In this document: positions 42,540 through 55,293 of the stretch, piece after piece
Numbering within the stretch: the stretch's first letter is position 1
How the letters are laid out: every line of letters starts with the position of its first letter
Source of the DNA: Cymodocea nodosa
Lineage: Eukaryota; Streptophyta; Magnoliopsida; Alismatales; Cymodoceaceae
Length of the DNA: 64,000 nt
NCBI GenBank assembly: GCA_036874045.1
Contig: JAZBRI010000008.1
Coordinates: 12,725,001-12,789,000 of the forward strand
Reading direction: 5' to 3'
Notes under the pieces: model-generated
What the model saw: the letters and a program-made list of their open reading frames with translations, nothing else
What the model was told of the DNA's origin: nothing
The model's database searches: none
Translations under genes and position numbers: made by a program

Positions 42540-45155
42540 ATGTCAGGACGTGGAAAAGGACGTGGTAGAATGACCAAAGTGTAGAAAAGAGAGTTGGAAA
42601 TTCAGAAAATACAAAGTGAAATCAACGACATTTACTCTAGGTACACTTTTTCAAACGAAGTACTACACGAAATAAGAAAAGTTGTTCAAGATGAGAAAAA
42701 TTTCTGTTGGAAATTTATTTGAAATTATGCTGAAACACAGTTTAGACTAAAAAAGGTTAAACTTTCCGCATTGCATTTATGGAAAAGAAATTTACAACTT
42801 AACTCTGCGATTGTAAGTTCTGGACATGTACTAGAGACATCGGTACAGTCTATCACCTATTATGGAAAGAAGTGGGGACCAATGATCAAAAATGCAAATA
42901 GGGAATTACAATCCTTGTATTCCCAACATTATTTTCCCCCAGCTGTTTTAGATGATATTAAATAGTATATAGATGAACAGAAAACTACAATTAGCAAAAT
43001 GGGCCTTCGAAGTGAAGGACAAAGAGTTTATCAACTCAAAATGGCAAAGGTGGAGAGCTTAAAACTCTATATTCCATTATTACCACCTAGGCATCATGGT
43101 GAAAGACCATCAAGACCCTAGGTGCCTTTAACAAGAGAAATTAAGAGAATTTTAGAACCTCCTGAACAACCTGAAACACTACAAACATATAGTCGAAAAA
43201 AGAAAAAGACAATTGAATATTTTAAACTAACTACAGGTGTACAAGGAATATTGCAACAAAAAGAAGAATTAGTGAAAAATGGAAAACTATGCTCCATTGC
43301 AAAAGCTGGACAGACATTTTTGTCAAGAATCCCAACAGATGTGACAAATATTGGCTTACAAGCATATACTCTAAGGTATTGTGTCACATTAGTGCATAAT
43401 GTATCTTTTAATACAATGGACAGTTTTTCACACAATGCTGCAACCACACATTCTTTTCCTACAGAAAGAGAGAATGTAGGAAATTTTGATGATACATATA
43501 TAGATGATATCCAATTTGATGATATTTTTGATAACATAGACATTGAGTTTATGAATTTTGAAGATATTTCATCTGAAGAGGAATGTATAGATATTCTTCC
43601 TCTTACTGTATCTCGAACAAAGACTTTTGAATTTTGGTACAGTTGCTTATACTACACTTTATATATATGGTTATGTCTATTACAGTATATAGTATACTTG
43701 TTGATAAATGTATATAATCAACAACATGCACAGTTACAAATAGAATATGATACTACCAATGTCTCACATATACAAATTTCAGAAATACAGGATGATTCTA
43801 TTCCATAGACAGATATAGAACATTCTTTCATATAGAGACAGTTGTATAGATCAAATATAGATATACATGATGCTGATATATAGATTGTTACAGAGACTGT
43901 TGCTACTGAAATGTTTCTAGAAGAACAAACAACAAAATTTCAGCAAATTATTGATACAACAATAACAGATATTTCAGACATTTATACTAATTTTGATGAA
44001 AATTCCACTAGTTTTGAAAGGTCAGAAAATATAGATGCTGTTGATAATATTGAAACAAGTCCCAGATCAGAACATCATGACAGGAAAATACCTAATCCTG
44101 AACAGAGTTTAGATGAAAATACACTATTATGGTTCAGAAATAATTCTTGTTATGACAAATTTCAGACATATAAAACTTTTACAATTTTATATTCAAGATC
44201 AGTTAAGTTTGAAGGGATGGCATACATACGAGAACTGTTTGAATTTCAAGGCTTGTTGACTCTACTTCCACAGCAGCTAGGCCATCTTGCTATACCCGAA
44301 CTTACCAGTTGCTTTTAGTCAAACTTAACAATGGAAGAAGGTATTTCTGTTTCTAACAATGGAAGACAATGACATATAATTAACTCCAGATTTACTTTAT
44401 CAGGTACTTGGTCTGAAAAATGGAGTTAAATTATCGGAAAGAAAACAGGTTTATCGATTGGGATGGGACATTACAAGTTTAGCCAAAGATCCAATTGCTA
44501 ACAAACCATTGAGATTACTAAATGACTTAAATGGCCAAGCACGTTTTTTTGCAAAAATATTGCATGCTACATTGTTTCAGAGGTTTGGTCATGGGGCAGA
44601 AGTTGGCAGATGTTGTCTTTATACTACATATGCATTAATAAACCATATACAGGTGAACTGGTATGATATTTTTGTTTCTCATATCTTACATTTGTAGAGT
44701 AAATTATTTTATTGTGATACAATTTTGAGAATTGTGGCAAGTCAAACAGATATTACAACTTAGCCACAAAAAAAATTAAAGTCAAGATCTTTCTCTGCAA
44801 AGGAACTCCAAAAATACCAGGAAGTAGATACACCTATCCTCAGACAACAACAACAATAGGATTGGCAAACACCGTCACAGCCACAACAGCAACAATCCAC
44901 ACAATTTACAGAAACATAGCAACATACAAATATACAACAAGATATACATATAGATATACAACAAGGTATACATACAGAAATACATACATGTATAGATACA
45001 GACATACATACTGAATTTTTATAGCAACCATCACAAGTTTCTCAAAATGATTAAGATCAAGCACTACTTGATCAAATAAACAGAGTTAGTATAGAAATTG
45101 CAAAGAAAATTTCAAATACTCTGATTGATATTTTTCGAAGACAAAGAGGCTTGTG
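42540..45155 (+). pseudogene. Sirevirus ORF3 (LTR2 family)
   Basis: ATG at 42540 (MSGRGKGRGRMTKV, a basic N-terminus). A coiled-coil-prone segment follows (IQKIQSEINDIYSRY), then a globular part with LHLWKRNLQLNSAIVSSGHV. After a short frame change near 43610 (one segment looks hydrophobic only because it is out of frame) there is an acidic linker. The conserved ORF3 domain is RELFEFQGLLTLLP, LNDLNGQARFFAKILHATLF and ALINHIQVNWYDIFV. The tail is Q-rich, then DIHT repeats, ending DIFRRQRGL. It is homologous to the copia ORF3 at 8050-10354 and to gypsy ORF3s. Many stops and frameshifts; the function is unknown. Confidence 0.75.
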
Positions 45156-45433
45156 ATTATACAAATTATGTATTACATGATTTATTTTTTGTAATTTGTA
45201 ACCAAAACTATTATGTCAACTGTTTACTAATTTTAATGTTATGTGATTATTTTTCATAGTTTATGATATTAAACAGTTTATACTTAATCCATAAATCTTA
45301 TGTATGTTTGAAACTATCATTTTGATTAATATATACTTAGTAAGATTTCCTTCCTTACATTTAACTTGCTTAACTTCCTAAAGGGGGAGAAAATAGTTTG
45401 TTTACTTTTTTATAATGCCAAAAAGGGAGAGAT
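45156..45433 (+). other. 3' non-coding region with polypurine tracts
   Basis: TAAAGGGGGAGAAAA at 45379-45393 and AAAAAGGGAGAGATT at 45419-45433, the latter abutting the LTR. Colinear with 235-526. Confidence 0.85.
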
Positions 45434-45976
45434 TGTTAGGTATTTAATTTTGATGATATATGCTTTATTAACGTATTTAAATAAGTCTACATAATATTCT
45501 CCAAGTATATTTCTCTAAGTATAATAGTTAATAGATTATCAGAAAGTTTCATTTTTATGTCGGATAAATTAAAGATTTCCAAAGAGTTAGATTTGCAATA
45601 GTTAAACTTTCAGATAGTTAATGTTTCAGATAATTAAACTTTCAAATAGTTAACGTTTCATTTTTGTCGAATACTTTATGTTAAAAACTCGTATAGTTAA
45701 GTTATCTGCACGTGTGTTTTTAATGTTTTAAGTTGTCACGTGTTTTCCATGTGCATTCGGTAATGAAAAATTAAATAGTTAAATAACTGTTTGAGTTTTT
45801 ATACGCATGGATAGATAACTATTCGATTTTTATAAAAGGACTAACGAACAGATAAGTTTCTTTGTTTAGTCACGTGTTTTGCTGGTGCAAAAACTCAAAG
45901 AGTTAAAGGATAAGTGTTCGAGTTTTTACAAGACTTAAAGGATAAATGTTCGACTAAATCGAAGACTTAGAAGATA
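45434..45976 (+). mobile_element. LTR2, truncated 3' LTR
   Basis: Starts TGTTAGGTATTTAATTTTG and matches 20554-21080, then stops at GACTTAGAAGATA. It breaks within a base or two of the point where the LTR2 at 527 is broken. Confidence 0.85.
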
Positions 45977-47862
45977 ACACGAAAGGTTGTCAATAAAACA
46001 TTTATAACTCTTCGAGTTTATAAACGGATTCAATCATTGAAATCATAAATATAAGATCCGTTACTGAAAAATAACTCGAGTGCTTACAATAACTGTATGA
46101 GTTTTACAACTAACAAAAGCAAAATACTTAGCATAACTGTTTGTGTAAAGAAAATAATGTCGGGCTAAGTGAAAAGTGAGAAAACTCGATGACTTATGAT
46201 AACTATTCGAGTTTTGTAAGCAGTAAAGCACATAACTATATGACAAACAAGAATAGTTATTATTAGAGATTAAGTCTTTTAGAAAAATATAAGAATATTA
46301 AATTAATTGTTCAAGTTTCTCAGATTGATAGGTGTGAAAGTCGAAGAGTTAAACATAACTGTTCGAGTTTCAACTAAGACATAATAAAGCAATGAAATTC
46401 AACAGGTGCATAATTCTAACTTAAGGTGTTTAGATATTTTCGGATACTTATAAACCTAACTATCTGATGCTCAGATGCATTTCGGAGAGTTACTAAATAA
46501 CTTACCAAACATTCACTTAAGATATGCATTTAGGATTCGACACGTGTACTTCAAGAAATAATAAAATATTCTATTGATCGTTTAAAGCATAACTGTCCGA
46601 TATATACAATATAGTCTTCCGAAATCACAGAAAATTCGAATACTTAAGGATTATAAAAAAATTGTATTTCATCGACAGTTTAGAAATGTATTGAATTAAT
46701 GTTAATTTCCTGAAATTATGTAGATTCTTTCATGAAAACATATAATAGTTCATAATAGTTGAATTATTATATGAGAAATTGCTCCCCCTACATAAATGTA
46801 GTCTAAAGAATCTATGGCGTACTTAAACTAGGTTGCCAAACCCTTGTAGATTTGGCATTAAAAGGTCAAATAGCTTACTTAAGTTGGTTACTAAGCCTTA
46901 AATAGATTTGAGTCTCTCTATTTTTTTTAAAAATATTAATTAAATATAGAAATAAGTAGTAGATTTAACAATTTAGACTTTTTAGCTTTTATCTTATTCA
47001 ATTTATAAAAGATAATTCATAGAGATATACCTTCAGGAACTTAAAAGAATTCAATAATGAGTACACGAACTTAAGAAAATAAATATCGTACATTATATGT
47101 AAAGAGTAGATAATAACAAGGAAAAATAACAAAGATTATATGCACAGATTATGGTAAGATTGTTATAACACCTTGAAAATAAATTAAACTTGATTACATT
47201 GCCTCCTTTTTTTTTTATATTCATATATATATATAGATATTTTATGTATTACCTCCCACAATATCATCTTTTTACGTGATCACAATCCCTTGCTTAGGGG
47301 AAAGATAACCAGTTACTCAATGATAAGTGAGAACAAGTAAAAAAAAAAAAAAATTAATTTTTTTAAAATATAATTTGAATTACTTGCAAAATAAGTTTTC
47401 AGTCAGCACATCCCAAACTAGTTGGTTTAAGTGACTAAGGTTTAAGATCCCCCAATGGACTTAATTACTCAAGTAATTGCAAACAAAAAAGAAATAAAAC
47501 AAGACAGTAAATTAAATTAAAGGCAACTGCAAGACTTAATTTTTCTAGCAGAATGTTAATAACTTTCATTTAATAAAAAGTACATACTTTCTATATATTT
47601 TCCTATTAAAATCTCTGTAATAGCATATACATAAGTAACAAAAATACAATTGGCACTCACATTGAATCAAATTAACTTTCCTTAAGTAATCTTTTCTGAA
47701 TTTTTATTAAATAAATTGACTTCAATAAAAATCAGAATTTCATAAATTCTTAACTACCAGAAAATGGTAATTCGAAAATAGATATTTTGTTTTTTTAATA
47801 ATAAAGAAATTAAATTCTAAAACTCCATTTTTAACAAACCAAAATGCAATGAATAGGACAAT
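45976..47862 (-). other. Non-coding part of the minus-strand Sirevirus fragment
   Basis: The complement of 40534-42470, including the gypsy-LTR-like promoter block (46400-46760: ACACGTGTACTTC, TTCGGAGAGTTA) and the internal tract. No genes seen. Confidence 0.7.
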
Positions 47863-50062
47863 TTAAACATTAGATTGCCTACAGATACCAAGTTTTAATC
47901 GTAATTTTAAAAAAGTATTTTCATCTAAGGGTTTTGTAAATAGATCTACTAATTGTTCTATGGTAGGAACAAAATTTAATACTATTTTTCCTTTTATAAC
48001 ATTATCCCTTAGAAAATGATGTCGAACTTCTATATGTTTAGCTCCTGAATGTAAGACAGGATTTTTAGACAAACTTATTGTAGAACTACTATCACAGAAA
48101 ATCTTAGTTGGTTCATAGTCTAAATTAAAATCTTTTAAAGTTTGTCTGATCCACAGGATTTGAGCACAGCAAAGTGTAGTAGCTATATATTCAACTTCAA
48201 TTGTAGATAATGCTACACAATTTTGGTTTTTGCTAAACCATGACACTAAAGAATTTCCTAATAATTGACAAGTGCCACTAGTGCTTTTTCTTTCAGACTT
48301 ACATCCTGCGAAATCGGCATCACTATAACCTACTAAATTTAAAGAACTGTGTCTAAAGTAAAATAGTTCAAAATTGATGGTTCCTAATAGATATTTAAAA
48401 ATTTGTTTAATAGCAAGTAGGTGTGATTCCTTAGGATTAGATTGATATCTAGCACAAGTACACGCACTAAACATAATATCTGGTCGGCTAGGTGTTAAAT
48501 AAAGTAATGAACCAATCATACTTCTATATTATTTTACATCTACAATTTTTCGAGAGTCATCTTTATCCAACTTGGTGATAATACTCATTGGTGTATTCTT
48601 TGTTTTAGTGTTGTCTAAACCAAACCTCTTTAATAAATCTTGAGTATATCTTTCTTGTGAAATAAAAGTACCCTGATCTAATTGCTTAATTTGTAAGTCT
48701 AGAAAAAATGATAGTTCACCCATCATACTCATTTCAAATTGATTGTCATGTCTTTCGAAAAGGACTCAACTAATTTATTGTTTGTTGCTCAAAATATGAT
48801 GTCATCTACATAGATTTGAACTACCAATATATCTTTTTCAATCTTCTTGATAAAAAGAGTGTGATCTACCTTTCCCATAGAATACCCTTTTTCCATAAGA
48901 AATTTAGATAATCTCTCATACCAAGACCTAGGGGCTTGTTTAAGGCCATATAGTGCCTTCTTAAGCTTATAAACATACTCAAGATGTTTTGAATCTTCAA
49001 AACCTGGAGGTTGTTTTACATACACTTCTTCTTTTATATATCCATTTAAAAAAGCAATCTTAACATCCATTTGATATAATTTGAAATCCATATAACAAGC
49101 ATATGCTAACAAAATTCGTATTGGTTCTAGTCTAGCAATAGGAGCAAATGTTTCATCATAGTCAATTCCTTCATCTTGCTTATAACCTTGAGCAACTAAT
49201 CTAGCTTTATTTTTAACTATATGTTCATCTTGATCTACTTTGTTTCTAAATACCCACCTTGTTCCTATTATCGACTGATTTTTAGGTTGTGGAACTAGAT
49301 CCCATACCTCATTTCTTATAAATTGATTTAGCTCATCTTGCATAGTTAAATACCAAAATTCATCTTCTAAGGCATCTTCAATTTTCTTAGGTTCTAGTAA
49401 AGAAACAAATGAATAAGCACCATAAATGTTGACTACTGATGACCTAGTCCTAACTCCTTGATTAGGATTACCTATTTTCTAATCAATAGGATGAGATGAA
49501 GCATAACGCCAATTTCTATGTTGTTCCATATTTTCTATAGGTATGACATTATTTTCTTCTAAATTTTCATCATTTAAGTTTATATTTCTTATTCCATCAG
49601 ATAATCTCTGAATTTCTCTGTCAACATCATTTGGTACCATTTCTGGGAGAATTTCTGAATCAAAGTTTTCAGCATGTCTAATATCTAACTGAGAATTTTC
49701 ATGAAATTTCACATGTAGGGTTTCCTCAATGGTTTTTGTTGATTTGTTAAAAACTCTATATGCCTTACTTCTAATGGAATAACCAACAAAAATACCCTCA
49801 TCTGATTTGGCTCTAACTTTGTCTCTTCGTCCTTAGTGTTTAAAATAAAACACTTACAGCCAAAGGGTTTTAAATAACTTATTTTGGGAACCCTGTTATA
49901 CCATATCTCATATGGAGTTTTATTTAAAATTAGTCTTAGATGTACTCTATTTATAACATAGCATGCTGTATAAACTGCTTCTGCCTAGAGAGATAGGGGT
50001 AACTTATTCTCATTTAACATGGTTCTCAACATTTCCTGAAGTGATCTACTTTTACATTTGTT
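47863..50062 (-). pseudogene. Sirevirus integrase end, RT and RNase H, minus strand
   Basis: Integrase C-terminal part PYEIWYNRVPKISYLKPFGC, then the [58 protein letters not shown] and YVDD (complement of 48801-48812). RNase H has VGYSDADFAGCKS and QILWIRQTLKDF, ending GICRQSNV. Frames are broken near 48527, 48735, 49345 and 49480. Better preserved than the + copy (fewer stops in RT). Confidence 0.9.
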
Positions 50063-50097
50063 TGGGTTTTTAGGTGGCACCAGAGAACTTGTTTAGT

Positions 50098-50115
50098 TCC
50101 CCAGCAACGGTGCCA
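50098..50115 (-). other. Athila-type primer binding site beside LTR B
   Basis: The complement reads TGGCACCGTTGCTGGGGA, seven bases after the end of LTR B. About 35 bp of leader remain before the Sirevirus junction at 50062. Confidence 0.85.
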
Positions 50116-50122
50116 GAAAACA

Positions 50123-52084
50123 TGTTTGTCTTGTTAACTTCTATTTGTAACTTAGTTAATTTGTCGTTATGCTTATCAGTAATTCCTTTTTAGAAGTCAA
50201 CAAACAATCTTTCACACAAATTAGATATTAATTCCAATTTGTATTTTAACTGCAAGTGCATAGTGTATATTGTATTTGTGTGCAAGTACAGGTCGATCTC
50301 ATAGAGAATTGAGCAAGAATTGTGTACTATTCCATTTTTAATAATAGAATTTATATATTCAGTAAGCACTCCGTTGAGTTATAGCTAACTCAACGAACTA
50401 ACCTCGTTGAATTGAATTAACTCAATGAAGTTATCTATCCAGTTTAATACTGCTATTTACAAAGGAATTTGGCCAACCATTGGGTGGTTCCACAAATTGT
50501 AAATAACATCAATTAAGCTCTTTAATGCTAGTTAATATTAGATTTATCATTCAGCAACACTAACATTTAGATATTTCAAATAGTAACCATTAAAATCTTT
50601 AAGTATCAGGAACGATTCAATTTTAGTAAATTGTAAAACTATTTTCTATTTTCAAAATCAAACAAACAGGAAACATTCACAACACTAACAATGATAACAT
50701 TAATCACGATACAAAACAAACAATACAACACTCAAATACTAACTATAAACACAGATAAGTTGTTTTTGGTATTTTTGTTTTGATATGATCATGAAAATGG
50801 GCGAAAGGTGAAATGTAAAAGTAATCTCTATCGATAGTAAAAACTTTTGTCACTACATGCGACGTGATTACACCACTGAAATTTTAACCACTTACAATTC
50901 TGTCTCCTCTCCGTATAGAATCGCGAGTCCAAAATTGCAAATTGATCTCCTCTTCAGCATACTGGCATCATCCCGAAACCAAGGCTAGAAGCTTTATAAT
51001 CTCCTGAGATATGAGTCAGTGCTTGGTGAAAATGGCTTCCCTTCCCGCGACGCGATCACTCCTCACAATGGTTGTTAGGCACTATGTTTGGCTCAGAATT
51101 GACCCAACATCAGGAAAGTATCCTCACAGACCTTCGATGATTGGTGATTATGGTCATGGTGGTGATGGTAGTGTGGAACTTCTATCGCTGCCTGTAGTTA
51201 GCACGGTCCTCCTCCTCTACACACACACTGGCCACACACTTCTTCATTTTTTTCTCCTTTTCTTTTATATTTCTTAGTAGTAACTGCTTCTACTTTGATG
51301 ATCGGTTGGATTTCCTTCGTTCATATCAACGATGGTGATTTCTTCTTCCTTCCATGAGCGATTTCCTGCATGATACAAGCAATCGTGGTTTTCCTTCGAA
51401 TGTCTTGTTTCTATAACCACTATAGTGGCATATTAGAAAATAAATGGTCTATGGAGTTACAGATAATTCAATGGACTTACTTCGTTGATTTAACTATAAA
51501 ACACGTGCACTAAAAAAATAAGCTGCTAACCTAACGCGTTACCTTAGTGTGTATTCATGTAACTCAACGCGTACAGTTATGCTAACTTAACGAGTTATAC
51601 ATGTGCATCTCACGTGATATACTAAAACATTTAAATTCAACACGTGCATAATTCTAACTTAACAAGTTCAAATATTTCGGACACTTACGAACCTAACTAT
51701 CTGATGCTCAGATGCATTTTGAATAGTTAACAGATAACTTACCGAAAATCCACTTAAGTCATGCATTGTAGTTTCAACACGTGTAATCCAGGAAATAATA
51801 AAATATTCTTTCAGCATTTAAAACATAACTGTCTCGTACATTAAACATAACTCTCTGAAATAACAGAAAATTCAAATACTAAAGAATTTCATAGCCTGCA
51901 ATTTACCGACAGTTCATAAATGTACTAAATTAACGCTAATTTCCTGGAATTATGCAGATTCTTTCATTAAAGCATATAACAATGCAATTATAACATAATA
52001 GCTTAATTTTCATATAATAAGCTAAAAATTATGTAATTAACCATCATTTAATCATTAATATTATGTACTTTTTCATTCTAAACA
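50123..52084 (-). mobile_element. Athila-like LTR B
   Basis: 1962 bp on the minus strand, TGTTTAGAATG to GACAAACA. Polypurine tract on the high-coordinate side (52085), primer site on the low side, so it borders internal regions on both sides. Leader with donor-like GTAAGT at 50890-50895. Closest to LTR A. Confidence 0.88.
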
Positions 52085-53882
52085 CTTCCCCCATACTTAA
52101 ATTTTGCTAGTCCCTTAGCAAACTAAGATCTAACTAGTTGGTCTTTCTAAAGTGCTAGATTTAATTCTTCATTTTATTCTTCTTCAGAATAATAAATTTG
52201 ATTACTATATAGATATTCTATATGCTTTAGTAATCTGTTTTAACTTTGTTTTCTCCTCTTCAACTTGCAAATATATTTAGAATATATGTAAATTACATAC
52301 GAAATATATCAGCATCACATAGGTGTTAATTATATTATCATTTTTTTTCTTTTCAACATTTGTCATCCTGAATTTTCCAATATGATTTCCAGAATAAATT
52401 TCAACTACATATGAGTCAAAACACAATCCAATTCAATATGATTAAGACTAGTAGAATAAAGAATTGTATCTCAAATAAACAACTTCAAAAGTCTATTCTA
52501 GATTCATACTTTAGCAATTTTAGATAACAGAACATATACTCGATTCAGAAGATATCTGTATTTCACAAAAGACTTGCATCTTTTCAGAATAGTATATGCA
52601 TATTTGTACTTTAAAAGATAATTTGACAAGCTTGAATCATACAAGAGCTTTCTAGTGTACCCATGTATCAAGCGTTCAATCAACAATCCCAGATTTGATT
52701 AGGATCTTAGGTTGCCAGATTTAAAGAGTCCTTTTTCAGGTCAACAATCCTTACATACCTATCTACTCAAGTACAAAAGGCTTGTGATCAAATAAGTCAA
52801 TAAACTCTCAAAATTTTTCGCTTTTTTTTCTCTTCTTTTTTTTCTTTTCAACACAGTATATGTACGTATTTCATTAATACAAATGCAATGAAACACAAAT
52901 CTCGTATATTCCTGCTCTTATTATTTATTGAAAATATGAATCCATATCAATAAGCTCATACTTTTTCTGTAGTTTAATAAGATCTACACATAAATCATTC
53001 TACAAGTTTAATCAATCAAATTAAATGTATCATTGATCATATGTATTTCCTTTAATCCAAAAATCAACATTTCAGCTCTTTTAGGATTTCAGATAATTTA
53101 CTTAGTTTCAATTTAACATTTTGATTTTTTTTTTTTTTTTAAATCGTGAAACTGTTAAACTCATAAATTTTAGCAAAAACATAAGATATATCTAGATTTG
53201 TATGAGTAGTAAAATTTGTAGCATCTTATATAAGATTATAAATATAACATTTTAGCAATTACAGTTCTTTAAAAATTTTACAGTTTCAATTATCGGATAA
53301 TTATAGAAACTTCATCAAAACTTTTCAATTTCCATAGAACTTTTGCAGTACTATTTTAATTCTTCTAATTAACAAAATTACATGGTTGTTACTTTAATTA
53401 CCTCCCCCCCATACCTACATTTTGCATTGTCCTCAATGCAAAAGATTTTTCAGTAAATATAGTAATTGTAGTAGACATGAATATTGTTTCGTTGACTTAA
53501 CACCTAACTCAACGAACTTAATTCGTTGAGTTAATGAATAACTCCACGAACTGAGTTTAAATATAAATTCAGGATAAGTAATTAGTTACATACCTTGTTC
53601 TTTTGTATCTCCTTCAATATCTTCCGATTTTTGATTCTTAAAAACTTTTCATTCACAATTAAAAGTAGAATATATAACAACAAAACATAACTTGTTAATC
53701 AGTGTCTTGTGTGGAACCCAGGCTCCTATGCCTTTGGTGGCTCACAAGCAAGCTAGTTGGTTTCCTAGAATAGATACCAACAAACTGGATTGATATTTTA
53801 TTTTTATTTTTTATTTTATTTTTTAAATAAATGCAAAATACACACAACATTAAAAACACAGAATCACACTTTAAGAACATGA
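52085..53882 (-). other. 3' non-coding region of Athila-like element B
   Basis: 1.8 kb, colinear with 13896-15704. Begins with the complement of ATGGGGGAAG. Includes the conserved blocks near 52620-52800 and 53700-53800, T-runs at 52825-52850 and 53127-53140, and AACTCAACGAACTTAATTCG-type words at 53505-53550. Confidence 0.8.
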
Positions 53883-54987
53883 CTAAAAAGTAGTAACAAA
53901 TGGAATAAACGTGTTAGTCCAAGAAAACTTTTTTGGCATAATTCTTCTTGCTATCAATTCTGTTTCAATGTAGTCTATTTTCCTTTTTAATTTGTAAACA
54001 TGTAGTATGTTATCAATACTAAATATAAGTGTATTTCCATTAATGAAATGAAATGTAGAAAGAGATCCTCTTCTATTCCAAGATAGTGTAGCTGTTTCTA
54101 TTTCTACATCTATTTCAATATATTTCTCTTCCCACTTCCATTCATTTAGATCTTTTATAATCCATATTTGAAATTTCTTCAATTCATCCCACCATCTTAT
54201 CAGACATAAAGTAGGATCATCATATTCATTATACCACATTCCTAATTGAATTTTATCATATTCTGCAGATGGTGGTTTAGCTATATCACTTGGTATAGGT
54301 AATATTTCTATAAAATCATTATAACTGTCTATGCTTACTATTTATAAATCAAATCTAAATGCAACTGATATATCTGTGACTAGATATATATATCCATCAA
54401 GTATGACATGCATGTTGTTAATTAATGCTTTCTGTCCTAGATATATCATAATATTTTCATTCCAAGATCTATTCAAAAAATTATACACACTTAAGTATAA
54501 ATCTTCATCCCAATTTCTAGTTGATCTCCAATAATATAGTTTTTTCAAAAAAGATTAAAGCTAACCCACAATTTTCAATTGGTACTTCATATCTATTAGG
54601 TCTTCCTATATTCCATTCTTCTCTTGTGATAGGATTTCTAATCAAAATATCAGGTAACAGAATTGCATACCTTGGTTTGGTTCTATATATAATTAATCCT
54701 TCATCCATCCCCATAATATGATCTATTCCTTCTAATGTATTGGGTGGAATTCCAGTAGTTTTGTCTATATTTAGATATTCATAGCTAATTAAACTACGAT
54801 TAAATGACATCCATAAAAATCCATCTCTAATCTTAGTCATCTTTGCAGCTTGTAGTCCATGAAAATATTTTTCTCTGACACAATCTTTGATTTCCTTTGA
54901 CACACAACACAATCTGCACAGATCTTTAGCTGACAGGTTACTCAATATTTCCCTTAGTGCATCTAGTGATAATTTCATCAATTCCAT
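53883..54987 (-). pseudogene. Captured F-box / F-box-associated gene, copy B
   Basis: ATG at 54987: MELMKLSLDALREILSNLSA, KDLCRLCCVSKEIKDCV (F-box, residues ~5-50), then YFHGLQAAKMTKIRDGFLW. The first 156 residues are open, longer than copy A, and include ILLPDILIRNPITREEWNIG (conserved near the start of FBA domains). A frameshift near 54540 is followed by WDEDLYLSVYNFLNRSW, FIEILPIPSDI and LCLIRWWDELKKFQIWIIKD. A stop replaces the Q of the FQSCS end. It lies between the Gag end and the 3'UTR of element B, as in A. If expressed it would be expected to bind SKP1; the target is unknown. Confidence 0.8.
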
Positions 54988-55210
54988 CTGTTGTGATTCT
55001 GTATGACATAAACAAAAATTAACAGAGACAAAATCAACATAACTACTTCATACCCTCGTGGAGTTAGGTCATAACTCAACGGATTAAGTTTGTTGAGTTA
55101 AGTAATAACTCTACGATACTACTAACTATAATTAAACTTATATATATATATATATATTTATATATTTTTCTATTTACTATATTATACATAGTCACTTCAG
55201 TTATGATGTT

Positions 55211-55293
55211 TCATTCAGCTACCCTCCTAGAGGAGGTATCAATTTCATTAACAGTTCTGTTAATAGGGTTAGGTACTAGTTGCATTGGCAATT
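55211..55293 (-). pseudogene. C-terminal end of Athila-like Gag, element B
   Basis: The complement encodes NPINRTVNEIDTSSRRVAE and a stop, matching the end of Gag A (17060). It is cut at 55293 by insertion of LTR C, so the rest of Gag B should lie beyond the window if element C is intact. Confidence 0.75.

Larger units (their letters stand above)
20554..45976 (+). mobile_element. LTR2-family Sirevirus, near full length, hosting a gypsy element
   Basis: 5' LTR, primer site, Gag, protease, integrase, [Athila-like element 24654-38307], integrase end, RT, RNase H, spacer, ORF3, polypurine tracts and a truncated 3' LTR. Without the guest it is about 11.8 kb. It sits in ORF3 of element A. The 5' flank is ACTAT, but the 3' LTR breaks off at ~45976, so no target duplication can be confirmed. 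All coding parts carry stops or frameshifts. Confidence 0.85.
45976..50062 (-). mobile_element. Minus-strand LTR2-family Sirevirus fragment
   Basis: In element order: integrase from LQEMLRTML (near 50062), RT, RNase H (to 47863), non-coding region, internal polypurine tract (46781-46791) and the ORF3 upstream region down to AACACGAAAGGTTG at 45976. Gag, ORF3 and LTRs are absent. It forms a 4.1 kb inverted pair with 38340-42470. Confidence 0.85.
11905..52084 (-). mobile_element. Athila-like element A, pol-less, split by Sireviruses
   Basis: Inferred unit: 5' LTR = LTR B (50123-52084), primer site 50098-50115, about 35 bp of leader, ORF3 (20553-19390), Gag, F-box gene, 3'UTR and 3' LTR = LTR A (11905-13895). 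A + strand Sirevirus (20554-45976) and a minus-strand Sirevirus fragment (45976-50062) lie between the two parts. No protease, RT or integrase of this unit is seen, so it would need another element's enzymes. The assignment of LTR B as its 5' LTR is inference from the primer-site side. Confidence 0.5.

Noticed and set aside
43118..43543. Minus-strand 141-codon frame with a serine/valine-rich composition
   Set aside because: It fully overlaps the sense ORF3 at 42540-45155, which has homology to other copies. The antisense frame has none that I can see.
43600..43720. Hydrophobic WYSCLYYTLYIWLCLLQYI stretch as an envelope-type membrane anchor in ORF3
   Set aside because: The stretch appears only after a local frame change. 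The neighbouring frame gives the acidic and hydrophilic sequence expected from the homologues, so I treat it as an out-of-frame artefact.
44760..45005. Minus-strand Cys/Ile/Ser-rich 81-codon frame
   Set aside because: It is the shadow of the Q-rich and ATACA-repeat part of ORF3 on the + strand.
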